Part shown: piece after piece, positions 42,080-49,579 of the stretch
Layout: the number at the start of each line of letters is the position of its first letter
Position numbering within the stretch: the stretch's first letter is position 1
From: Rufibacter roseolus
GTDB taxonomy: Bacteria > Bacteroidota > Bacteroidia > Cytophagales > Hymenobacteraceae
Assembly: GCF_017916365.1 (NCBI RefSeq)
Contig: NZ_JAFMSU010000001.1
Coordinates: forward strand, 558,001-622,000
Length of the DNA: 64,000 nucleotides
Direction of reading: 5' to 3'
Position numbers and translations under genes: made by a program
The notes under the pieces: model-generated
Told to the model about the DNA's origin: nothing
What the model saw: the letters and a program-made list of their open reading frames with translations, nothing else
Database searches by the model: none

Positions 42080-42307
42080 CGCTGGCGCGAGCCTCCGGCT
42101 CGTGTCCGCACGCATTCCTGAAAACAAGCATTTCAGATGAAACAATGACCCTCTCTTGTAAACTTGGAAAGATCTTGTGAGCAAGCTGTAGAAGCGATTA
42201 TGTCAACGTTTTTCTAGTTCGCCCACAAGATCTTTCCAAAATGACAGCAGAAGGGAAGTTGTAATTTTAAAATACGTGCGGACACGAGCCGGAGGCTCGC
42301 GCCAGCG
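42080..42307. repeat. palindromic repeat element, copy 2
   Basis: A 228 bp copy of the 729-989 family, with a perfect 33 bp inverted repeat at the ends (42080-42112 and 42275-42307). The end hairpin is CGAGCC-TCC-GGCTCG, differing from copy 1 at both sides of the same pair (G-C to C-G). The inner pair TTGGAAAGATCTTGTG (42164-42179) and CACAAGATCTTTCCAA (42224-42239) is a 16-base perfect match. Confidence 0.9.
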
Positions 42308-42357
42308 ATAGCGGAGTAAAGCACGGTGTAAACTAATGCTCATTTTGAAATACCAAA

Positions 42358-42392
42358 AGAAAAGCCTCTCATAACCGGGAGGCTTTCTTATT
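42358..42392. terminator. intrinsic terminator upstream of purM
   Basis: AAAGCCTC pairs with GAGGCTTT around an ATAACC-containing loop, with T-rich sequence after it on the plus strand. It ends transcripts coming from the PorE-like gene. Confidence 0.7.
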
Positions 42393-42477
42393 TTTGCCCA
42401 GCAAATGGCGGCTCCTCGTTTTGGGGCTGTTTTTGTGAAATCTGGCCCTAAACGGCTTCTAAATTATCTTTCCCGCC

Positions 42478-43647
42478 ATGGAAAACCGGTATCTGCAACG
42501 CGGCGTGTCCGCCTCCAAAGAAGATGTGCACAACGCCATCAAGAACATTGACAAAGGCTTGTTCCCCAAAGCGTTCTGCAAAATCATTCCGGATCTGCTG
42601 GTGGGTGACCCCGAGTTCTGCAACATCATGCACGCCGACGGCGCCGGGACCAAATCTGCCCTGGCCTACCTGTACTGGCGTGAGACTGGCGACCTCTCCG
42701 TCTGGAAAGGCATCGCGCAGGACGCCATCGTGATGAACACCGATGACCTGCTCTGCGTGGGCGCCACCGACAATATCCTGCTGTCTTCCACCATAGGCAG
42801 AAACAAGAACCTGGTGCCCGGTGAGGTGATTGCCGCCATCATCAACGGTACCGAGGAAGTCCTGCAGATGCTCCGCGACAACGGCATTGGCATCTACAGC
42901 ACCGGCGGTGAGACTGCCGATGTGGGTGACCTGGTGCGCACCATTATCGTGGACAGCACCGTGACGGCCCGCATGAAGCGCTCAGATGTGATCTCTAACC
43001 ATACCATCCAACCCGGCGATGTGATTGTAGGCTTCGCTTCTTACGGACAGACGACTTACGAGAGTGAGTACAACGGTGGCATGGGCAGCAACGGCCTTAC
43101 CTCGGCCCGCCACGATGTGTTCGCCAATTACCTGGCCCAGAACTACCCAGAGAGCTTTGACCCCGCTGTGCCTTCTGACCTGGTGTACTCCGGTAACTGC
43201 AAACTGACGGATATCAATGAGGAAACGGGCTTAACTGTGGGCAAATTGGTACTGTCGCCTACCAGGACCTACGCGCCGCTGGTGCAGGCCATTCTGAAAG
43301 ACTACCGCTCACAGCTGCACGGCATGGTGCATTGCAGTGGCGGGGCGCAGACCAAGGTGTTGCACTTCACAGAGAAAGTCCATATCATCAAAGACAATCT
43401 GTTGCCGGTGCCGCCGCTGTTCAGGCTGATCCAGGAGCAGAGCAACACCAGCTGGCAGGAGATGTACAAGGTCTTCAACATGGGCCACCGCCTGGAGCTG
43501 TACGTGCCCGAGGCCATCGCGCAGGACCTCATCAGCATCAGTCAGTCCTTCAACCTGGACGCGCAGATCATTGGGCGGGTAGAGGCCAGCGAGAAAAACG
43601 AACTCACCATCAAGAGCCCCTACGGCCAGTTTTACTACCAGGGATAA
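42478..43647 (+). CDS. purM: phosphoribosylformylglycinamidine cyclo-ligase (AIR synthase)
   Basis: A 389-residue PurM of the Bacteroidota type. It converts FGAM to aminoimidazole ribotide with ATP in purine synthesis. Motifs: RYLQRGVSASKEDVHNAI near the N-terminus, HADGAGTKSALAYLYW, DAIVMNTDDLLCVGATDNI, GIYSTGGETADVGDLVRT, GDVIVGFASYGQTTYESEYN and MVHCSGGAQTKVLHF. TATCTTTC at 42465-42472, one base off the -7 box, lies only five bases from the ATG, so the message may be almost leaderless. No other pur genes are in the window. Confidence 0.93.
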   Translation: MENRYLQRGVSASKEDVHNAIKNIDKGLFPKAFCKIIPDLLVGDPEFCNIMHADGAGTKSALAYLYWRETGDLSVWKGIAQDAIVMNTDDLLCVGATDNILLSSTIGRNKNLVPGEVIAAIINGTEEVLQMLRDNGIGIYSTGGETADVGDLVRTIIVDSTVTARMKRSDVISNHTIQPGDVIVGFASYGQTTYESEYNGGMGSNGLTSARHDVFANYLAQNYPESFDPAVPSDLVYSGNCKLTDINEETGLTVGKLVLSPTRTYAPLVQAILKDYRSQLHGMVHCSGGAQTKVLHFTEKVHIIKDNLLPVPPLFRLIQEQSNTSWQEMYKVFNMGHRLELYVPEAIAQDLISISQSFNLDAQIIGRVEASEKNELTIKSPYGQFYYQG

Positions 43648-43675
43648 CCGATAAGAGCAGGAGGATGAAAATAAA

Positions 43676-43726
43676 AGTCCTTTCTGTTTAGGGGCTTGTT
43701 TGCTGAAAACAGTCTCTAAACAGAAA
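43676..43726. repeat. host intergenic palindrome after purM (terminator-like)
   Basis: Outer arms CCTTTCTGTTTAG (about 43678-43690) and CTAAACAGAAAGG (about 43712-43724) enclose the standard core with GCTTGTTT ... AAAACAGTC. A strong hairpin directly behind purM, so probably also a transcription end. Confidence 0.75.
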
Positions 43727-43797
43727 GGGCTTTTGTAGCTATATAGGTTTGGCACAATATTGGGTTAGCACCTACTTAGCAGTTAGCCACTACTCTT

Positions 43798-44484
43798 ATG
43801 AAACGTTTTTACATCCTGAGTGTACTCATGCTGTGCCTGATACAGTTAGTGCAGGCGCAGCCAGCCCTAGACGCCGCCCTTCTGGTGGAAACCCAGCGCG
43901 GCGAATATTTCCAACTCACCATTGGCGGCCGCTTGATCAATCCGTCTCCGGCGCCCAGGGTAGCCGTGGGCGAGTTGCCGGCGGGCCGGCATATCCTGCA
44001 TCTGCGGGTGCTGGGCAGAGGCCGCCGGGCCCAGAACATCACCGCCGAGGTCATCCTGGCCAGTGGTTATGAAAGCGTGTATACGTTGGTGCCTACCGTG
44101 CCGGGCCGTACTTTCCCGCTGGTGCTGCGCAAAGTGGAGGATGTGCCTTATTCCCGTCCTTTGCCACCCGCCAGCGGAAATGTGGCCTGCCAGTACGTGA
44201 TGGACCAGCAGGATGTGGACCGGGTGCTCCGGTTCATGAAGGACGAAGGATTTGATGACCGACGGCTGGAAATCGCCAAGGGCGAGATAAAACTGGTTGG
44301 CGGCATTATGACCGAAGACCTCTACCTGCTCATGAAAGCCATCTCTTTTGAGGACCGAAGGGTAGCGCTGGCAAAATTCGCCTATGACTACGTCTGCGAC
44401 CGCCAACGCTTCAGCCGCGTTTTTGATGCCCTGGAGTTCAGCAGTAACCGCCGTGAGTTGCAGGACTTCCTGTACAAACGGTAA
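43798..44484 (+). CDS. DUF4476 domain-containing exported protein
   Basis: A 228-residue protein with a Sec signal peptide (MKRFYILSVLMLCLIQLVQA, cleavage before QPAL). A beta-rich N-terminal region (residues 30-115: FQLTIGGRLINPSP, LPAGRHILHLRVLGRGRR) is followed by the helical DUF4476 domain (about 135-226: MDQQDVDRVLRFMKDEGFDD, RRLEIAKGEIKL, LLMKAISFEDRRVALAKFAY). DUF4476 is a Bacteroidota family of unknown function. Monocistronic, with a strong terminator shared with the convergent DUF4293 gene. Confidence 0.85.
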   Translation: MKRFYILSVLMLCLIQLVQAQPALDAALLVETQRGEYFQLTIGGRLINPSPAPRVAVGELPAGRHILHLRVLGRGRRAQNITAEVILASGYESVYTLVPTVPGRTFPLVLRKVEDVPYSRPLPPASGNVACQYVMDQQDVDRVLRFMKDEGFDDRRLEIAKGEIKLVGGIMTEDLYLLMKAISFEDRRVALAKFAYDYVCDRQRFSRVFDALEFSSNRRELQDFLYKR

Positions 44485-44590
44485 GCTAAACTGGGTTATG
44501 GAAAATACATAAGGAGAAGATTCCCCTCCTTGGAGGGATAGGGGCGGGTTTCCTCCGCCAGAACACCTTAGCTAATTATCAAAAGGCCCC

Positions 44591-44634
44591 AAACAGAAAG
44601 GCCCTGCTTCTAGAAGCAGGGCCTTTCTGTTTTT
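44591..44634. terminator. bidirectional terminator between DUF4476 and DUF4293 genes
   Basis: A nearly perfect 42-base palindrome with 20-base arms (44591-44610 and 44613-44632) and T run. It contains the AACAGAAAGGCCC arm seen in the AraC terminator. It ends both convergent genes. Confidence 0.9.
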
Positions 44635-44652
44635 AAGCCTAAGCCGTATGAT

Positions 44653-45129
44653 TTACCGCAGGCGGTCCATAGAGCGCACCAGGTCCTCGTCACGTTTTAT
44701 GAAACGGTTGGCCAGTACGTTCATGAGCAACCCAAAAGCCGGCAGGTAGAAACCAGAGAGGTACTCGCCCTGGGTATTAGTTTTGATCATATCCTCGCCC
44801 ACATAAGAGGAGAAGTAGAAGGCACAGCCCATGAGAGCGGCCATTACCAGGGAGTTCAGCAAGCCCAGTTTCATCTGGGTCAGGCGACTCTTGTACTGGA
44901 AAATCTCATAAAGGGCAATAAGGGCAGCAGCCCCGGCCAGAATAGCGATGAAAATAGTGTTGGTAGAGGCGGCATCGGCAGCGCCGTTCACAGGACCTAA
45001 GGAAAAAGCGGTTAAGGCGTACTCCTGGTTGTTAGCCGGATTAGTTTTAGCCCAGATAGGCAGGAAAAACAAGGCCACCATGGCAATTACAATCAAAAAC
45101 AGGAAAACGCTCTGGATTCTCTGAATCAT
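44653..45129 (-). CDS. DUF4293 family membrane protein
   Basis: A 158-residue protein with four membrane segments (SVFLFLIVIAMVALFFLPIW; TIFIAILAGAAALIALYEIF; LLNSLVMAALMGCAFYFSSY; FYLPAFGLLMNVLANRFI) starting with MIQRIQSVFLF, the standard DUF4293 opening, and ending KRDEDLVRSMDRLR. The family is confined to Bacteroidota and its function is unknown. The tail RDEDLVRSMDRLR is highly conserved. Convergent with the DUF4476 gene. Confidence 0.9.
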   Translation of the reverse strand: MIQRIQSVFLFLIVIAMVALFFLPIWAKTNPANNQEYALTAFSLGPVNGAADAASTNTIFIAILAGAAALIALYEIFQYKSRLTQMKLGLLNSLVMAALMGCAFYFSSYVGEDMIKTNTQGEYLSGFYLPAFGLLMNVLANRFIKRDEDLVRSMDRLR

Positions 45130-45404
45130 AGTTATTTATTGGTTTCTAAATCTTTTACAAAACTACATAAATCTTGCTTAACAAGATACCCGCCCCAGAC
45201 CAATCCTTTAGGTTAGGGATGAGGGGGAAAAATGTGGAAATTAAGGTTCTGAGGATTAGTTGGTTGAAGAGGTATTCCACCGCTGAAAGGTGGTTTTCCA
45301 CACACAGGTGTGCAAAGAAAAGATTTTTTGGTCTGGCCAAAGCGGTTAACTTGCTCTGGTTGGCATGAACGTTGTAAAGCCAGTTATATAAAAATCTTGG
45401 AATC

Positions 45405-45863
45405 ATGAAAAGACTTGCGGTATTCAGTTTAGTAGGGTTGCTGTTAGTAAGCGGGGGAACAGCATCGGCAGTAGAACTTGCCGGGACTAAGTATTCAACA
45501 GGGATCAGAGACAAGCAATCTGCCAAAGCCGAGAAGAAGCGAGCCAAGTTACTGGCCAAGGCAGCCCGCAAAGACGAGAAATACCAGCAGGCCTCAGCTA
45601 AGGCCAAAGCCAAGTATGAGCGTGACCAGGTGAACCTCAAAGAGGAATACAACCGGAAGCAACACCGCCTGAATGACCGCCTCACCAAGGCCGGCAATAC
45701 CACCGGTTCTTATGAGCAGGAGATGGCCCACCTGAAGAATGACTACGAGCAGGAAAGACAAGCCCTGCAAACCAAGTACGAGCGCCAACGCGATGCCCGT
45801 CAGGCCGCCTGGCAGGCAGATAGAAATTCGCCCACGGGCAACTCCTTCGCCAATCCGTTCTAA
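45405..45863 (+). CDS. exported coiled-coil protein, 152 aa
   Basis: A signal peptide (MKRLAVFSLVGLLLVSGGTA, cleavage after ASAVE) precedes a long, strongly charged helix (residues 35-140) rich in Lys, Glu, Arg, Ala and Gln, with heptad-like spacing (AKAKYERDQVNLKEEYNRKQ; HLKNDYEQERQALQTKYERQ). No family recognised. It would be periplasmic and probably oligomeric. It is preceded by 275 bases without other genes. Confidence 0.7.
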   Translation: MKRLAVFSLVGLLLVSGGTASAVELAGTKYSTGIRDKQSAKAEKKRAKLLAKAARKDEKYQQASAKAKAKYERDQVNLKEEYNRKQHRLNDRLTKAGNTTGSYEQEMAHLKNDYEQERQALQTKYERQRDARQAAWQADRNSPTGNSFANPF

Positions 45864-45939
45864 ATACTAGCTAATCGGCCTCTTCTCCAGAGGCTGATTT
45901 TTTTTCCGGGTGTTTCCCGGCGGAAGGCATAAGGCTGTG

Positions 45940-45973
45940 TAGAGGCTGTTTTTCAGAAAACGGCCTCTAAACA
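45940..45973. repeat. host intergenic palindrome
   Basis: A clear example of the family: AGAGGCTGTTTTTCAGAAAA then CGGCCTCT. Arms AGAGGC(T)G and CGGCCTCT pair around TTTTTCAGAAAA. Confidence 0.75.
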
Positions 45974-46028
45974 GAACCGACCGTTTTGGGGTAGTGCGCC
46001 AGAGCCTGAGACTCACCCGGTAATTGCG

Positions 46029-46036
46029 TATCTTTG
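46029..46036 (+). promoter_or_regulatory. truA -7 box
   Basis: TATCTTTG, an exact -7 consensus, ends four bases before the truA ATG (46041), so the mRNA should be leaderless or nearly so. Confidence 0.6.
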
Positions 46037-46040
46037 CGCC

Positions 46041-46850
46041 ATGCGGTATTTTTTAGAAGTGGCGTATGACGGCACCAGGTTCCACGGTTGGCAGATACAG
46101 CCTAATGCGCTCACGGTGCAGGAGGTGCTGGATAACTGCCTGCGCACGGTTTTCAGGTTACCCCAGGTGGAGACCATAGGCAGCGGCCGCACCGATACCG
46201 GCGTGCACGCGACCCAGCAATGGGTGCACGTGGACTTGCCGCAGGCCTACAAACCAGCCGAAATCCAGCACAGGCTCAACCGCATTCTGCCCCCCGATAT
46301 CTCCGTAGGTCAGGTGCTGCCGGTAGGCCCCGAGGCGCACACGCGTTTTGATGCCACCAGCCGCACGTACGAATACCGCATCACCCTGGATAAAAATCCC
46401 TTTCTGGTGCGGCACGCCTATCATCTTTCCCGCAGACCAGACGTTGCCCTAATGAACGAGGCGGCGCAGGTCTTGCTGCAACTGGAGGATTTTACCACCT
46501 TCTCCAAAGTGAAAGGCGACACCAAGCACTACCGCTGCACCATCACCCAGGCTTTCTGGCAGGAGCACGGACCGCAACTAATCTTCACCATCAAAGCCAA
46601 CCGTTTTCTGCGCGGCATGGTACGATTGGTGGTAGGAACCTTGCTGGACGTGGGCAAAGGCAAGCTCACCGTGGCTCAGTTTCGGGACCTGATCCAGCGC
46701 CAGGACCGGTCTCTAGCTAGTGGTGCCGCCCCTGCCGAGGGGCTGTTTCTGCACCGGGTGGAATATCCGGAGAACTATTTTGCCCAACAGCGGGTACTCT
46801 TTGAGGAAGTCCTTGCCGCACAGGTGAGAACAGAGGAACCATCCTCGTAA
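46041..46850 (+). CDS. truA: tRNA pseudouridine(38-40) synthase
   Basis: A 269-residue enzyme that isomerises U38-U40 of tRNA anticodon stems. Landmarks are RYFLEVAYDGTRFHGWQIQP, the catalytic SGRTDTGVHATQQ with Asp52, RFDATSRTYEYRI, FTTFSKVKGDTKHY and the C-terminal RFLRGMVRLVVGTLLDVGKG. The ATG at 46041 begins the conserved sequence directly, so no earlier start is likely. A likely leaderless start follows from the promoter position. The ABC exporter gene lies 121 bases downstream. Confidence 0.95.
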   Translation: MRYFLEVAYDGTRFHGWQIQPNALTVQEVLDNCLRTVFRLPQVETIGSGRTDTGVHATQQWVHVDLPQAYKPAEIQHRLNRILPPDISVGQVLPVGPEAHTRFDATSRTYEYRITLDKNPFLVRHAYHLSRRPDVALMNEAAQVLLQLEDFTTFSKVKGDTKHYRCTITQAFWQEHGPQLIFTIKANRFLRGMVRLVVGTLLDVGKGKLTVAQFRDLIQRQDRSLASGAAPAEGLFLHRVEYPENYFAQQRVLFEEVLAAQVRTEEPSS

Positions 46851-46971
46851 CCAAACCTCCTGTTTTACGCTTTCTTTTAAGAAACCAAGGCCTAAATGCA
46901 GAGAGGCTTACCTTACTTTTACGTTCTGGTCCCGGCATTACCGGGTTCAGACTTAACCAGCAATTGATCTA

Positions 46972-48738
46972 ATGAGTGAAATAGGAGGCAGCAAGACCGG
47001 AAGCGCATTTGACTGGGAAGTCCTGCGCAAGATATTCCGGTTTGTGAAACCGTACCAGAAGGTGTTCTATCTGGTGATTTTTTTAACTGTGGCCTCGGCG
47101 ATCCTGGCCACCATCCGTCCGTTCCTCATCCAGGAGATGGTGGACAAGCAGATTCTGCAGTACAACTGGCAAGGGGTGAACCGCATGTTCATCTGGCTCA
47201 TTGTGCTGCTGGTGGCCCACACGGCGGTCTCGTACTTCCATACCTACTTTGCCGGTTGGTTGGGCCAGTACGTGGTGCGCGACATCCGGGTGAAGCTGTA
47301 TGAGCACATCCTCAAGCTGCGGCTCAAGTTCTATGACCGCACGCCCATAGGAACGTTGGTGACGCGTAACGTGAGCGACGTGGAAACCTTGTCCGATGTA
47401 TTCTCCGAAGGTTTGGCGGCCATGATTGGCGATGTGCTGCAACTGCTCTTCATCCTGGCTTACATGTTCTGGATTGACTGGAAACTCACGTTGGTGAGTC
47501 TTTCCATGTTCCCGCTGCTTATCATCAGTACCTATATTTTTAAGGAAAAGGTGAAGGCCTCATTCCAGGAGGTGCGCGGCGCGGTGGCCAAACTCAACGC
47601 CTTTGTGCAGGAGCACCTCACGGGCATGATGGTGGTGCAGATCTTCAACAACGAGGAGCGCGAGATGAAGAAGTTCCAGGCCATCAACAAAGAACACACC
47701 CGCGCCAACATTAAATCGGTGCTGTACTACTCTATCTACTTCCCGGTGGCCGAGGTCATCGGGGCGGCCGGAACGGGCTTGTTGGTGTGGTACGGGGCCA
47801 AAGGCGTGATCCAGGATACCGTGACGCTGGGCTCGCTCATCGCCTTCATCATGTACATTGCTATGTTCTTTAGGCCCATTCGGCAGATCGCCGATAGGTT
47901 CAACACGCTGCAACTGGGCGTGGTGAGCTCTGAGCGGATCATGCGGCTGCTGGAAAGCGAGGAAATGATCTCTGACTCGGGTACCCACGCGCCCGAGGAA
48001 GTGAACGGCGACGTGCAATTTGAGAATGTCTGGTTCGCCTATAATGACGAGAACTGGGTGCTGCGCGGCGTCTCCTTTGATGTGTACGCAGGACAGACAG
48101 TGGCGCTGGTGGGTGCCACGGGGGCGGGTAAGACGTCCATCATCAACCTGCTCAGCCGCTTCTACGAGATCAACAAAGGCACTATCAGGGTTGATGGCAC
48201 TGATATTAGAGAGTACGACCTGGACTTGCTGCGCCGCCAGATTGGCGTGGTGCTGCAGGATGTGTTCCTTTTCTCCGGCACCATTGCCGATAACATCAGC
48301 TTGGGCAACAAAGACATTACCGAGGCCCAGATGTGGGAGGCCGCCCGTTTGGTGGGCGCCGACAGGTTCATTGAACGCCTGCCCGGCGGTCTGCACTACA
48401 ACGTGATGGAGCGCGGCGCCACGCTCTCCGTGGGGCAACGACAGCTAATCTCGTTTGTGCGCGCCATGGTGTACAACCCCAAAATCATCATCCTGGACGA
48501 GGCCACCTCCAGCGTGGACTCTGAAACCGAGGAGCTGATCCAGTTCGCCATCGCGCAGCTCATGGAGGGCCGTACCTCCATCGTGATCGCCCACCGCCTC
48601 TCTACCATCCAGAAAGCCGATAACATTATTGTGCTGGACCGCGGCGAGATCAAGGAAAGCGGCCGCCACGAAGAATTGATCCAGTCGGGTGGGTACTACG
48701 CCCAGCTCCACGAGATGCAGTACAAGAACTTCGTGTAA
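46972..48738 (+). CDS. ABC transporter, fused permease and ATPase (MsbA/MdlB-like exporter)
   Basis: A 588-residue half-transporter. The membrane domain spans about residues 20-310 with six segments (VFYLVIFLTVASAILATIRP; FIWLIVLLVAHTAVSYF). The ATPase has Walker A LVGATGAGKTSIINLL (about 376), a Q-loop in RQIGVVLQDVFLFSG, signature LSVGQRQLISFVRAM and Walker B IIILDEATSSVD, then the His switch in VIAHRLSTIQ. All motifs look intact, so it can be a homodimer; lipid or drug export is the usual role. TACTTTTA at 46914-46921 is a plausible -7 box. A host palindrome follows the stop. Confidence 0.93.
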   Translation: MSEIGGSKTGSAFDWEVLRKIFRFVKPYQKVFYLVIFLTVASAILATIRPFLIQEMVDKQILQYNWQGVNRMFIWLIVLLVAHTAVSYFHTYFAGWLGQYVVRDIRVKLYEHILKLRLKFYDRTPIGTLVTRNVSDVETLSDVFSEGLAAMIGDVLQLLFILAYMFWIDWKLTLVSLSMFPLLIISTYIFKEKVKASFQEVRGAVAKLNAFVQEHLTGMMVVQIFNNEEREMKKFQAINKEHTRANIKSVLYYSIYFPVAEVIGAAGTGLLVWYGAKGVIQDTVTLGSLIAFIMYIAMFFRPIRQIADRFNTLQLGVVSSERIMRLLESEEMISDSGTHAPEEVNGDVQFENVWFAYNDENWVLRGVSFDVYAGQTVALVGATGAGKTSIINLLSRFYEINKGTIRVDGTDIREYDLDLLRRQIGVVLQDVFLFSGTIADNISLGNKDITEAQMWEAARLVGADRFIERLPGGLHYNVMERGATLSVGQRQLISFVRAMVYNPKIIILDEATSSVDSETEELIQFAIAQLMEGRTSIVIAHRLSTIQKADNIIVLDRGEIKESGRHEELIQSGGYYAQLHEMQYKNFV

Positions 48739-48743
48739 AGGGA

Positions 48744-48790
48744 AAACCCGTTTAGGGCTGTTTTTAGAAAATCGGCTCTTAAACGGGTTT
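48744..48790. repeat. host intergenic palindrome after the ABC exporter
   Basis: Perfect outer arms AAACCCGTTTA (48744-48754) and TAAACGGGTTT (48780-48790) around the standard core. It begins five bases behind the stop codon and may act as a terminator. Confidence 0.8.
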
Positions 48791-48820
48791 TTACCTGGTG
48801 CCTGGTTTGCGGTTGAGCCT

Positions 48821-48828
48821 TACCTTTG
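48821..48828 (+). promoter_or_regulatory. -7 box of the GyrI-like gene
   Basis: TACCTTTG, exact consensus; start expected near 48833, giving a 33-base leader. It rules out the longer frame starting at 48689. Confidence 0.6.
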
Positions 48829-48865
48829 CCTTGCCTTAAACGGTGCAAAGAGAATAGATATACAG

Positions 48866-49390
48866 ATGGGTAAAAAGTTTTTGATTGTCTTGGCGGTGAT
48901 CATCGGTCTGGGACTGGTAGTGTATACTTATATGGGCGGCTTTGCCGAGGTGAAGGTGTCCCGGACAACGTCCTCCGCGGTGATCGTGGCCGGCAGGTAT
49001 TATGAAGGCTCCACCGATTCTGAGGAGCTGGGCCAGATCTATCAGCAGGTAGGCAAAGCCGTGGAGCAGAAGCAACTCTCCGGTGATTTCGCGGGCATCT
49101 ATTACAACAACCCCGGCAAGGAATCCAAAACCCTGAAAGCCTTTATCGGGGTAGCCGTGAAGGATTCCAGTGCTGCTTTACCCTCCGGATTCACTTATAG
49201 GGTGGTTCCCGCCGGCCGGCAAATCCTTCGGGGCGAAGTAGACGCCAACATCACCATCGCCCCCAGGCGCATCTACAGTAACCTTTTTGACTACGCCGAA
49301 GAGCAGAAGCTCACCCTGCAGGAGTTCTACGTGGAACGTTTCCCCGAGGGAAAGCCCGCCGTGATTGAGGTGGCTCTGGCCCAAAAGTAA
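48866..49390 (+). CDS. membrane-anchored GyrI-like effector-binding domain protein
   Basis: A 174-residue protein beginning MGKKFLIVLAVIIGLGLVVY, one membrane anchor, followed by a GyrI-like/SOUL-type small-molecule-binding domain (residues 30-174): VSRTTSSAVIVAGRYYEGST, LGQIYQQVGKAVEQKQL, AFIGVAVKDSSAALPSGF and YAEEQKLTLQEFYVERFPEG. The family binds lipophilic ligands; the anchor suggests it acts at the membrane, periplasm side. The start is fixed by the hydrophobic segment and the promoter box. Very strong palindrome behind it. Confidence 0.8.
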   Translation: MGKKFLIVLAVIIGLGLVVYTYMGGFAEVKVSRTTSSAVIVAGRYYEGSTDSEELGQIYQQVGKAVEQKQLSGDFAGIYYNNPGKESKTLKAFIGVAVKDSSAALPSGFTYRVVPAGRQILRGEVDANITIAPRRIYSNLFDYAEEQKLTLQEFYVERFPEGKPAVIEVALAQK

Positions 49391-49395
49391 ATAAC

Positions 49396-49433
49396 CGTTT
49401 TAAGGCCGGTTTTAGGAAAACGGCCTTAAAACG
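49396..49433. repeat. host intergenic palindrome after the GyrI-like gene
   Basis: Perfect 13-base arms CGTTTTAAGGCCG and CGGCCTTAAAACG around GTTTTAGGAAAA. Compared with the copy at 48744, inner and outer arms have changed together. Confidence 0.8.
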
Positions 49434-49443
49434 TAACCGCAAG

Positions 49444-49475
49444 GCGCCTCAGGAATCTTTCCTGAGGCGCTTTTG
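49444..49475 (+). terminator. intrinsic terminator
   Basis: GCGCCTCAGGA pairs with TCCTGAGGCGC around a five-base loop and is followed by TTTTGCTTTT; just behind the palindrome at 49396-49433. Confidence 0.85.
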
Positions 49476-49579
49476 CTTTTAAGCCGGTGGAGCCGCGTTC
49501 AATTGCTTTGTGAGAAGTCTTTCGGTTTTCTCCTCGTTACGACATCATCTTATGCTGAGAATCTCAGGAGATGAGAGGT

